Positions 1 to 7,428 of a stretch of 53,051 bases of DNA are shown in pieces. The notes beneath the pieces are model-generated. The model searched no databases, was not told the DNA's origin, and was given only the letters and a program-made list of their open reading frames with translations. The number at the start of each line of letters is the position of its first letter. Position 1 is the first letter of the stretch. The stretch comes from Pseudomonadota bacterium. GTDB taxonomy: Bacteria; Pseudomonadota; Alphaproteobacteria; Rhizobiales; Beijerinckiaceae. Made by a program: the position numbers and the translations under genes. The stretch is taken from NCBI GenBank assembly GCA_023386155.1, contig JAEWKH010000023.1, positions 1 through 53,051 on the forward strand, written 5' to 3'.

Positions 1-1658
1 GGCAGGAACAGGCGGTCGCCGCCCGCATAATGCAGCTCCAGGCAGTCATGGGGAGCGCCCGCGGCCTCGATGGTCTTCAACCCTTCGAAGCGCCCGATGC
101 CATGATCCACGTGGACCACGAGGTCGCCCGGCGTGAGCGCTGCGACCTCGGTCAGGAAGTCCTGCGGCCGCTTCGATTTGCGCTTCTGGCGCACCAGGCG
201 GTCGCCGAGAATGTCCTGCTCGCTGATGACGGCGAGATCCGCCGTCTCGAAACCCGATTCCAGCGGCCAGATTCCGACCGGGATCTCGTTCCTCGGATAG
301 GCCAGAGCGTCGGAGAACCGGGCGATGGGTTTGGTCTGCCGAAGGTCGTGGTCCTGGAGCACGTGGCAGAGGCGCTCGCGGGAGCCTTCAGTCCAGGCGC
401 CGAGCATCACGCGCTTCTTCGCGGCCTGGAGGTCGCGGATGTACCGCACCACCGCCTCGAACACGTTGGCGTTTTCGTCGGCGCGCTCGGCGATGAAGTT
501 GCGGCCCTGTCGTGCCTCGCAATCGATGACGAGCTTTCCCGGCGTTTCGGGAATCGCGAAGGGCGTAAGCCGTGCGAGCGGCAGTTCCCCGGTGCGCTCC
601 GACCATTCGTCTGGCTTGAAGTAGAGCGCGTCGGGCGGGAGCGGCCGGTAAGGCGCGACGCCGGGCTGGTTCTGTCCCATGCTCTCGCGGCGGGCGTCGT
701 AATAATCCTTCACCTGGGCAAGCCGCTCGGCGGCCGCATCGTCGGCCAGCGCGTCGAACACCACGGGGATGCCCGGCAGGTAGTCGAACAGGGTATCGAG
801 ATGGTCGTGGAACAGGGGCATCCAGTGCTCGAGACCGGGATAGCGCCGCCCCTCGCTGATCGCCTCGTAGAGCCGGTCGTCGCGGGTCGGCGCACCGAAG
901 GCCGCCACATAGGCCTGACGGAAGCGCTTGATGCTCTCGGTGGTGAGCTGAACCTCGCTCATGGGCACGAGATCGAGGGACCTGAGGGTGCCGACCGTGC
1001 GCTGGGTCTCCGGGTCGAAGGCACGGATCGATTCCAGGGCGTCGCCGAAGAAGTCGAGGCGGACCGGATTGGGCAGGCCTGCGGGGAACAGATCGATGAT
1101 TCCGCCGCGCACCGCGTATTCGCCCGTGTCCCGCACGGTGCCGGTGCGCAGGAAGCCGTTGGTTTCCAGCCAGTTGGCCAGCTGCGTCGTGTCGACCACG
1201 TTGCCGGGCGCCGCCGAGAAGGTCTCCGCCGCGATGCGGGCCTTGGGCGGCACGCGCTGGACCAGGGCGTTCACCGTGGTCGAGAGGATGCGCGGCTTGT
1301 CCTCCGAGGTCTTGGAGCGGGCAAGGCGCGCCAGCGTCGTCATGCGCTGCGCCGTGATCGCCGCATTGGGCGACACCCGGTCATAGGGCTGGCAGTCCCA
1401 GGCCGGGAAGGTCAGGATCTCGACCTCGGGTGCGATGAAGGCGAGGCTGTTGGCGAAGTTCTGCTGCCGCTGCCCGTCCCGGGCTACATGCACCAGGACC
1501 GCCGGCCCCTCCACCTGCCCCGACAGGCCGCGAGCGAGATCGGCGACGGCAAGCGCGTCGAACCCGTCCGGCACGCTCGACAGCGTCAGGCTTTGGCCTT
1601 TCTTGAGGGCATCGAGGGCACGGGTCAGGGCAGGCTTCATGGTGGATTGTCGGGCCAT
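1..1658 (-). CDS. mfd: Transcription-repair coupling factor Mfd (N-terminal part, cut by window edge)
   Basis: Mfd removes RNA polymerase stalled at DNA lesions and recruits UvrA. Reading the minus strand from ATG at 1658 gives MARQSTMKPALTRALDALKK, then a FPAWDCQPYDRVSP segment near residue 95, typical of the UvrB-like N-terminal module. Near residues 510-520 lies VVHVDHGIGRFEGL, the start of the RNA polymerase-interacting (CarD-like) domain. About 552 residues are present; the family is about 1150 residues, so the translocase motor lies beyond the left edge. A second in-frame ATG (M7, at 1640) is an alternative start. The gene follows rpiB after a 228-base gap and may be read from sdhE-rpiB or from its own promoter. 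The long opposite-strand open frame here is a GC-rich shadow. Confidence 0.93.
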   Translation of the reverse strand, partial: MARQSTMKPALTRALDALKKGQSLTLSSVPDGFDALAVADLARGLSGQVEGPAVLVHVARDGQRQQNFANSLAFIAPEVEILTFPAWDCQPYDRVSPNAAITAQRMTTLARLARSKTSEDKPRILSTTVNALVQRVPPKARIAAETFSAAPGNVVDTTQLANWLETNGFLRTGTVRDTGEYAVRGGIIDLFPAGLPNPVRLDFFGDALESIRAFDPETQRTVGTLRSLDLVPMSEVQLTTESIKRFRQAYVAAFGAPTRDDRLYEAISEGRRYPGLEHWMPLFHDHLDTLFDYLPGIPVVFDALADDAAAERLAQVKDYYDARRESMGQNQPGVAPYRPLPPDALYFKPDEWSERTGELPLARLTPFAIPETPGKLVIDCEARQGRNFIAERADENANVFEAVVRYIRDLQAAKKRVMLGAWTEGSRERLCHVLQDHDLRQTKPIARFSDALAYPRNEIPVGIWPLESGFETADLAVISEQDILGDRLVRQKRKSKRPQDFLTEVAALTPGDLVVHVDHGIGRFEGLKTIEAAGAPHDCLELHYAGGDRLFL

Positions 1659-1793
1659 AGGGTAAGAAACGCGGGCTTTCCGGCCCGGTTCGTTGGGTGA
1701 GTGAAAAGAGGGATGGTTTAGTCCGGTGCCAGGGCTTCTGTCATCCCTATTAACGGGGGATTGCCTCCTCTTCGGGAAACATCATCCTTCTAT

Positions 1794-1821
1794 GTCATTA
1801 CCGGCCTTGTCCGGCCATGAC
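1794..1821. repeat. Palindromic intergenic element (GTCAT..CCGGCC..ATGAC)
   Basis: GTCAT at 1794-1798 pairs with ATGAC at 1817-1821, enclosing two CCGG cores separated by a short TTGT-containing loop. The layout resembles the short extragenic palindromes with a TTGT or TTGA loop that are dispersed in Rhizobiales genomes. The family resemblance is recalled, not tested. Confidence 0.45.
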
Positions 1822-1854
1822 GTGAAGGTCTCATCCAACCGGATCATCCGGCTC

Positions 1855-1874
1855 CCCTCCCGCAAGAGGGAGGG
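1855..1874. repeat. CCCTCCC/GGGAGGG hairpin downstream of rpiB
   Basis: A perfect 7-bp stem (CCCTCCC at 1855-1861, GGGAGGG at 1868-1874) with a GCAAGA loop sits 12 bases beyond the rpiB stop. It may stabilise or end the rpiB transcript, but no T-run follows on the minus strand, so it is not a classical intrinsic terminator. It could also be part of the same mosaic extragenic repeat as the palindrome at 1794. Confidence 0.4.
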
Positions 1875-1886
1875 CAAAGAACGGCG

Positions 1887-2336
1887 CTACTCTTCCAGTG
1901 CCCCGATCATCTCCACCCGCGTCGCATGCCGGCCGCCCTCGAACTGGGCGGTCAGGAACGCGTCCACGATATCGAGCGCCAGCCCTTCGCCCACCACGCG
2001 AGCGCCAATCGACAGCATGTTGGCATCGTTGTGCTGGCGGATCATGCGGGCTGAGAATGTATCGGCACAGACGCCGCAGCGGATGCCCTTTACCTTATTC
2101 GCTGCCATCATGATGCCCTGGCCGGTGCCGCATAGGACGATGCCAAAACGGCAATCACCGGAGGCGACGAGCCGCGCCGCCGCTTCGCCGTGCTTAGGAT
2201 AGGGGGTGCTTTCCGGTGTTACCGGTCCGATGTCGACCACGACCCAGCCACAGGCCGCAATATGAGCGGCAATGGCCTGTCGGAGCGAAATGGCGGCATG
2301 GTCACTGGAGAGGACGATGCGGTTGCTGATTGTCAT
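1887..2336 (-). CDS. rpiB: Ribose-5-phosphate isomerase B
   Basis: Interconverts ribose 5-phosphate and ribulose 5-phosphate in the cytoplasmic pentose phosphate pathway. The protein has 149 residues, the usual RpiB/LacAB length. Near the start is SSDHAA, which carries the substrate-binding Asp and His. The catalytic-cysteine signature is GIVLCGTGQGIMMAANK, followed by RQHNDANMLSIGARVV. All family landmarks are present and the frame is intact. It lies 28 bases downstream of sdhE and upstream of mfd on the same strand, so co-transcription with sdhE is likely. An unusual feature is its insertion between sdhE and mfd, which in my recollection are adjacent in many Rhizobiales. Confidence 0.94.
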   Translation of the reverse strand: MTISNRIVLSSDHAAISLRQAIAAHIAACGWVVVDIGPVTPESTPYPKHGEAAARLVASGDCRFGIVLCGTGQGIMMAANKVKGIRCGVCADTFSARMIRQHNDANMLSIGARVVGEGLALDIVDAFLTAQFEGGRHATRVEMIGALEE

Positions 2337-2364
2337 GGAGAAGTCGCCCCGTTTACCCAGGCTA

Positions 2365-2661
2365 TCAGCTGTGGATCGGCGACGTATGGGTGTGGAACGC
2401 CTTCAGGCGCCGGAACAGGGGCGTGTCGTAGTTCGAGGGCGTCTCGATCTCGCCGGTGATCCAGCCCAGAAGGTCCCGGTCGGTGACCTCGATCAGGCGC
2501 TCGAACTCGTTGAGATCCTCCTCGGAGAGGTCGCCGATCTCGGCATCGGCGAAGCGGCCCATGATCAGGTCCATCTCCCGCATGCCCCGGTGCCAGGAAC
2601 GGTACAGGATCTGCCTGCGCCGGGTGTCGAGGCCGGCGCTGCTGCGTGTCGTTCCGCTCAT
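2365..2661 (-). CDS. sdhE: Succinate dehydrogenase assembly factor 2 (SdhE/DUF339)
   Basis: SdhE-family proteins promote covalent attachment of FAD to the succinate dehydrogenase flavoprotein. The 98-residue product carries the signature RGMREMD in the first third, where the RGxxE motif contacts the SdhA flavin site. The acidic helix EEDLNEFERLIEVTDRDLL and the WITGE segment follow, as in the family. Its start is 196 bases from, and divergent to, recG; the spacer holds a large palindrome. It probably heads the transcript that continues into rpiB. No SDH structural genes are in the window. Confidence 0.93.
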   Translation of the reverse strand: MSGTTRSSAGLDTRRRQILYRSWHRGMREMDLIMGRFADAEIGDLSEEDLNEFERLIEVTDRDLLGWITGEIETPSNYDTPLFRRLKAFHTHTSPIHS

Positions 2662-2765
2662 GGCATTGCTCCGATCAATGAAAGATAACGTCGCCTTCGG
2701 GCGGCTCAGTGCCTCGTGCGGCCCGCCGGGTCCGCACCCGACGGTTCACCGCGAAAAAAGGATAA

Positions 2766-2811
2766 GCATCGGATAGCTCCCAAAAGTTCATTCCACTTTT
2801 GGGTCCGATGC
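2766..2811. repeat. Rhizobiales-type dispersed palindrome between sdhE and recG
   Basis: A 46-base inverted repeat: GCATCGGA and CCCAAAAGT on the left arm match ACTTTTGGG and TCCGATGC on the right, with a TCATTCC loop and a small bulge (tagct against t). GCATCG...AAAAGT...ACTTTT...CGATGC palindromes occur in many copies between genes in Rhizobiales. This one lies 47 bases upstream of the recG start, so it is probably within the recG leader or promoter region. Family assignment is from memory. Confidence 0.65.
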
Positions 2812-2857
2812 TCTAGCCGCTATATAACCATCTCCCTCTCCGTTGCCACCCGTTTGA

Positions 2858-4975
2858 ATGTCATTGCGTCCTTCCATCCTCGATCCGCTCTTCGCCCCGG
2901 CCAACACCCTGCCCGGGGTCGGGCCGAAGATCGCCCCCCTGCTGGACCGGCTGCTCGGCGAGCCGGGCAAGCCGACGCGTGTCATGGATCTGCTGTTCCA
3001 CGTGCCGACCAGCGGCATCTCCCGCGAGATGAAGGGGTCTGTCGCGGATGCCCCCATCGGCGAGCCGGTGACGCTCTCCGTCACCGTCGTGGCCCACCGT
3101 GCCCCGCCTCCCGGCCGCCGGGCGCCGTACCGGATCCTGGTGGAGGACGAGACCGGCGACGTGACGCTGATCTTCTTCAACGGCCAGAAGGCCCGCCTGG
3201 AAAAGATCCTGCCCGTGGGCGAGCGCCGCTATGTCTCCGGCAAGATCGAGCTCTGGGACGGCAGGCGCCAGATGGTCCATCCGGACCGGATCCTGGACGA
3301 GCGCGGCATCGCGGACCTGCCCGCCGTCGAGGCCGTCTATAGCCTGACCGAGGGCCTCTCCTCCCGGATGGTGGGCAAGTATATCGGCACCGCCCTCGAA
3401 AGGGTTCCCCAGCTGCCGGAATGGCAGGATCCGGCTTGGCTCGACCGGAACGCCCTGCCCGATTTCCGGCAGGCGCTCTTTGCCCTCCACAGGCCCGACA
3501 GCGCCTCGCAGCTCTCCGAGGAGGCGCTCGCCAGATCGGCCCCGCGCCGGCGGCTCGCCTATGACGAGTTGCTCGCCTCCCAGCTCGCCCTGGCGCTCGT
3601 GCGCAGCCGCATGCGGCGCCTGCCAGGCCGTGTGAATGCCGGTGACGGGCATCTGGTCGAGCGGCTGAAGGCCGCCCTGCCCTTCGGCCTCACCGGCTCG
3701 CAGGCCAAGGCCATCGAGGACATCCGGCACGATCTCGTCTCCGACAAGAAGATGCTCCGCCTGCTCCAGGGCGACGTGGGCTCGGGCAAGACCGTGGTCG
3801 GGCTGCTCACCATGGCGAGCGCCATCGAGGCCGGGCGTCAGGCCGCCATGATGGCGCCGACCGAAATCCTCGCCCGCCAGCATTACGAGCGCCTCGCCCC
3901 CATGGCCGAGCAGGCGGGCCTGACCATCGCGCTCCTGACCGGACGCGAGAAAGGCGTCGCGCGCAGGACCATCCTGGCCGGTCTCGCGGACGGCAGCATC
4001 CAGATCGCGGTCGGAACCCACGCCCTGTTCCAGGAGGGCGTCGCGTTCCAGGATCTCGGCGTGGCGGTGGTGGACGAGCAGCACCGCTTCGGCGTGCACC
4101 AGCGGCTCGCGCTCGGCTCCAAGGGCGAGGCGGTCGACATCCTCGTCATGACCGCCACCCCGATCCCTCGCACCCTGGCGCTGACCTATTTCGGCGACAT
4201 GGATGTGTCGGTGCTGAGCGAGAAACCCGCCGGCCGCAAGCCGATCGCCACGAAGCTCATCTCCATCGACCGGCTCGACGAGGTGGTCGGCGGCATCGGG
4301 CGCGCCATCGCCAATGGCGATCAGGTCTACTGGGTCTGCCCGCTCGTAGGCGAGTCGGAATCCATCGATCTCGCCGCCGCCGAGGAGCGCTTCGAGATGC
4401 TGAAAGGCTTCTTCGGCGACCAGGTCGGCCTCGTGCACGGCAAGATGGCCGGCAAGGACAAGGACGCCGCCATGGAGCGCTTCTCCGGCGGCGAGACGAA
4501 GATCCTCGTCTCGACCACCGTGATCGAGGTCGGCGTCGACGTTCCCAACGCCACGATCATGGTCATCGAGCATGCCGAGCGCTTCGGGCTCGCCCAGCTC
4601 CACCAGCTGCGCGGGCGCATCGGCCGCGGCTCGAAATCCTCGACCTGCCTCCTGGTCTACAAGGGTCCCCTGGGCCAGGTCGCCCAGGCGAGGCTCGAGA
4701 TGATGCGCCAGACCGAGGATGGCTTCCGCATCGCCGAGGAGGATTTGCGCCTGCGCGGCGAAGGCGAGGTTCTGGGCACGCGCCAATCCGGCACGCCCGG
4801 CTTCAAGCTCGCCCGCCTCGAGACCGACGGCGATCTCCTCGGAGCGGCCCGGGACGACGCCCGCCTGATCGTGGACCGCGACCCCGATCTCGTCAGCGAC
4901 CGGGGACAGGCCCTGCGGGTGCTGCTTTACCTGTTCGAGCGGGATTCCGCGATCCGGTTGCTGAGAGCCGGTTAG
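2858..4975 (+). CDS. recG: ATP-dependent DNA helicase RecG
   Basis: RecG remodels stalled replication forks and branch-migrates Holliday junctions. The 705-residue length fits the family. An OB-fold wedge domain (roughly residues 60-150, with TLIFFNGQKARLEKIL) precedes the motor. Walker A is GDVGSGKT near residue 305, the DExH box is DEQH near residue 405 (VVDEQHRFGVHQR), and motif III is MTATPIPRT. The C-terminal RecA lobe has HQLRGRIGRG and the RecG-specific wing RLRGEGEVLGTRQSG. The ATG at 2858 begins MSLRPSIL and fits the family N-terminus. Its stop codon overlaps the stop of the convergent acetyltransferase gene. Confidence 0.97.
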   Translation: MSLRPSILDPLFAPANTLPGVGPKIAPLLDRLLGEPGKPTRVMDLLFHVPTSGISREMKGSVADAPIGEPVTLSVTVVAHRAPPPGRRAPYRILVEDETGDVTLIFFNGQKARLEKILPVGERRYVSGKIELWDGRRQMVHPDRILDERGIADLPAVEAVYSLTEGLSSRMVGKYIGTALERVPQLPEWQDPAWLDRNALPDFRQALFALHRPDSASQLSEEALARSAPRRRLAYDELLASQLALALVRSRMRRLPGRVNAGDGHLVERLKAALPFGLTGSQAKAIEDIRHDLVSDKKMLRLLQGDVGSGKTVVGLLTMASAIEAGRQAAMMAPTEILARQHYERLAPMAEQAGLTIALLTGREKGVARRTILAGLADGSIQIAVGTHALFQEGVAFQDLGVAVVDEQHRFGVHQRLALGSKGEAVDILVMTATPIPRTLALTYFGDMDVSVLSEKPAGRKPIATKLISIDRLDEVVGGIGRAIANGDQVYWVCPLVGESESIDLAAAEERFEMLKGFFGDQVGLVHGKMAGKDKDAAMERFSGGETKILVSTTVIEVGVDVPNATIMVIEHAERFGLAQLHQLRGRIGRGSKSSTCLLVYKGPLGQVAQARLEMMRQTEDGFRIAEEDLRLRGEGEVLGTRQSGTPGFKLARLETDGDLLGAARDDARLIVDRDPDLVSDRGQALRVLLYLFERDSAIRLLRAG

Positions 4976-5496
4976 CCGAGACGCCTCACCATGATGCAGC
5001 GCCGTGCCGGGTCGTGTCCGAACTCCGCGTCCTCCCGGAGCTTCTCGCGATGGCCGGGGCCTGTCTCGCCGGCGTCGATCTCGACGAAGCCGAACCGGGC
5101 ATAAAACGGTCCGTTCCACGACAGGTCGCGATAGGTCATCAGCGTGATGGCATCGAATCCCGCACGTCTGCCATGCTCTATGGAAGCTTCTACCAGTCGC
5201 GCGCCAATGCCCTGCCGCTGATGCGAGCCCGAGACGGACAACTCGGCGACGTAGAAGTGCCCGTCCAGCTCATGGGCCGCCAGGAACCCGACGGGTTCAT
5301 CCCGTTCGTCGGCGGCGACCCAGAGCGTCCCTTCTCGACATAAGCCAGCCAGGACGGCGGGATCCATCGTTCCGCCATCAGCCAGCCACGCCAGGCCGAC
5401 GTTCCTGAAGAGAGATGCCGCCGAGCGCTCGACGGCACCGAGCCTGTCCAAGTCATCAGGCCGGGCAAGCCGGATGGAGAAGCGGGAAGCGCTCAC
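4972..5496 (-). CDS. GNAT-family N-acetyltransferase
   Basis: A 174-residue acetyl-CoA-dependent N-acyltransferase. The acetyl-CoA pyrophosphate-binding motif A is HQRQGIGARLVEASIEHGRR, and motif B contains the late YARFGF segment. The substrate is unknown. The start codon overlaps the glmS stop by four bases (ATGA type), so it is translationally coupled to glmS and probably transcribed from the glmU side. This could hint at an amino-sugar or peptide substrate, but GNAT proteins often ride in unrelated operons. The 3' end overlaps the recG stop convergently by four bases. Family confidence is high; function is unassigned. Confidence 0.9.
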   Translation of the reverse strand: MSASRFSIRLARPDDLDRLGAVERSAASLFRNVGLAWLADGGTMDPAVLAGLCREGTLWVAADERDEPVGFLAAHELDGHFYVAELSVSGSHQRQGIGARLVEASIEHGRRAGFDAITLMTYRDLSWNGPFYARFGFVEIDAGETGPGHREKLREDAEFGHDPARRCIMVRRLG

Positions 5497-7319
5497 TCCA
5501 CCGTCACGGACTTCGCGAGATTGCGCGGCTGGTCCACGTCCTTACCCATGAAGACGGCCGTGTGATAGGCCAGCAGCTGGATCGGAACCGCGTTGAGGAT
5601 CGGGGCCACGATCGGGTGCACGGAGGGCATCACGATGGTCGCCATCGTGTCGAGCCCGGCCTCGAGAGCGCCGCGTTCGTCCGTGATGAGGATGATGCGG
5701 CCGCCGCGGGCCGCCACTTCCTGCATGTTGGACACGGTCTTCTCGAAGATGTTGTCGTGGGGGGCGATCACGATGACCGGCATCGTCTCGTCGATGAGCG
5801 CGATGGGGCCGTGCTTGAGCTCGCCCGCCGCATAGCCCTCCGCATGGATATAGGAGATTTCCTTGAGCTTCAGGGCCCCTTCCATCGCCAGCGGATAGGA
5901 TGTGCCGCGGCCGAGATAGAGCACGTCCTTCGCCTTGGAGAGGTCGCGGGCCAGGATCTCGATCTGGTGCTCCCGCTTCATCGCCTCGGTCATCTGACCG
6001 GGGATGGCGATGAGGGCGTTCACCAGTTCCTTCTCCTCCTCGGCACTGAGCGTGCCCCGGGCACGTCCGGCCGCGATGGCGAGCGACAGGAGCACGGTCA
6101 GCTGGCAGGTGAAGGCCTTGGTCGAGGCCACACCCACCTCCACCCCGGCGAGCGTCTGCGCAATGATATCGCTTTCTCGGGCCATGGTGGAGGTCGGGAC
6201 GTTCACGACGGAGAGCGTATGCTGCTTCTCGCCCGTGGCGTAGCGGAGCGACGCAAGGGTATCCGCCGTCTCGCCGGACTGGGACACGAAGAGAGCCAGG
6301 CCACCGGGCTCCAGAGGCGCTTCCCGATAGCGGAACTCGGACGCCACATCGATCTCGACCGGGATGCGGGCGAGGCGCTCGAACCAGTATTTCGAGATCA
6401 GCCCAGCCAGGTAGGCCGTCCCGCACGCTGAAATGGAGATGCGCTTCAGCCCCTTGAAGTCGAAGGGCAATTCGAATGGAAGCTCAATTCGTTCGGATGA
6501 GAAGTTGACATAATGGGCAAGCGTGCGGCCCACAACTTCCGCCTGCTCGTGAATCTCCTTGGCCATGAAATGGCGGAAATTTCCCTTGTCGGCCAGGAAC
6601 GTCCCGGCGGGGATCTTGTGCCGAACCCGCTGCACGGGCCTGCCGTTCTCGTCCCGGATATCCGCGCCCCTGCGGGAAAGGATCGCCCAGTCTCCATCGT
6701 CCAGATAGGCGACCTCATCGGTGAACGGTGCCAGAGCCAGCGCGTCGGAACCGAGATACATCTCGCCGTCGCCGTAGCCGATGGCGAGGGGCGCTCCGTG
6801 ACGGGCGCCGATCAGCAAGTCCTCCTCCCCTGAGAACAGGAAACCGAGAGCGAAAGCGCCACGCAGTCGCGGCAAGGTCACGGCAACGGCCTCGATGGGC
6901 GGGCGCCCCTGGCGGATCTCGTAGGTGACGAGTTGCGCCACCACCTCGGTATCCGTCTCGGTCTCGAACCGGATGCCCTTGGCCTCGAGGCCTGTCTTCA
7001 GCTCGCGGAAGTTCTCGATGATGCCGTTGTGAACGACGGCGAGCCTGTCGGTCGCATGCGGATGCGCATTGGTTTCGTTAGGCCTGCCATGAGTCGCCCA
7101 GCGCGTATGTCCGATGCCGATGACGCCGGACAGGGGAGCCTGCGACAGCTTGGTCTCCAGGTTGCGCAGCTTGCCCTCGGCCCGCCGGCGGTGGAGCCTA
7201 CCTTCCTCCAGGGTCGCAACGCCGGCAGAATCGTAGCCCCGGTACTCCAGCCGCTTGAGGGCCTCGACGATCTGGGGCGCGACAGGAGTCTTCCCGACGA
7301 TTCCGACGATTCCGCACAT
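5493..7319 (-). CDS. glmS: Glutamine--fructose-6-phosphate aminotransferase (isomerizing)
   Basis: Makes glucosamine 6-phosphate from fructose 6-phosphate and glutamine, the entry step to UDP-GlcNAc. The 608-residue length is standard. The N-terminus MCGIVGIVG supplies the nucleophilic Cys2 of the class II glutaminase domain, and GTRW-type residues appear as HTRWATHG. Two SIS isomerase domains follow, the first beginning at SACGTAYLAG near residue 295, with SQSGETADTLASLR after it. The C-terminal tail DQPRNLAKSVTVE matches the family. It lies 109 bases downstream of glmU on the same strand. No glmS ribozyme is seen or expected in this lineage. Confidence 0.97.
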   Translation of the reverse strand: MCGIVGIVGKTPVAPQIVEALKRLEYRGYDSAGVATLEEGRLHRRRAEGKLRNLETKLSQAPLSGVIGIGHTRWATHGRPNETNAHPHATDRLAVVHNGIIENFRELKTGLEAKGIRFETETDTEVVAQLVTYEIRQGRPPIEAVAVTLPRLRGAFALGFLFSGEEDLLIGARHGAPLAIGYGDGEMYLGSDALALAPFTDEVAYLDDGDWAILSRRGADIRDENGRPVQRVRHKIPAGTFLADKGNFRHFMAKEIHEQAEVVGRTLAHYVNFSSERIELPFELPFDFKGLKRISISACGTAYLAGLISKYWFERLARIPVEIDVASEFRYREAPLEPGGLALFVSQSGETADTLASLRYATGEKQHTLSVVNVPTSTMARESDIIAQTLAGVEVGVASTKAFTCQLTVLLSLAIAAGRARGTLSAEEEKELVNALIAIPGQMTEAMKREHQIEILARDLSKAKDVLYLGRGTSYPLAMEGALKLKEISYIHAEGYAAGELKHGPIALIDETMPVIVIAPHDNIFEKTVSNMQEVAARGGRIILITDERGALEAGLDTMATIVMPSVHPIVAPILNAVPIQLLAYHTAVFMGKDVDQPRNLAKSVTVE

Positions 7320-7428
7320 TCTCTGAAACTTCCCTCTACAATTCGGCGAGCGCTACGCTTCCTGCTGTCTTACAGAGGCCCGGTCGCGTAACGGAATCAA
7401 CTTGCGTAACCTATTGTGACAAGGGTCC

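Larger units (their letters stand above)
1659..1886. other. Intergenic region between rpiB and mfd with two hairpins
   Basis: No gene is seen in these 228 bases. They hold two inverted repeats, listed separately: a GTCAT...ATGAC palindrome around a CCGGCC core (1794-1821) and a CCCTCCC/GGGAGGG hairpin (1855-1874). The sequence probably contains the mfd promoter and the 3' end of the rpiB transcript. No convincing -35/-10 pair was identified. Confidence 0.5.

Noticed and set aside
30..1700. 556-codon open frame on the plus strand over mfd
   Set aside because: It is the GC-rich antisense shadow of mfd, with Arg/Gly-rich composition and no family motifs.
2861..5119. 752-codon open frame on the minus strand over recG
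   Set aside because: Antisense shadow of recG; the plus-strand product carries all helicase motifs.
5493..7428. glmS ribozyme upstream of glmS
   Set aside because: The 109-base gap has no ribozyme core, and the element is known in Gram-positive bacteria.
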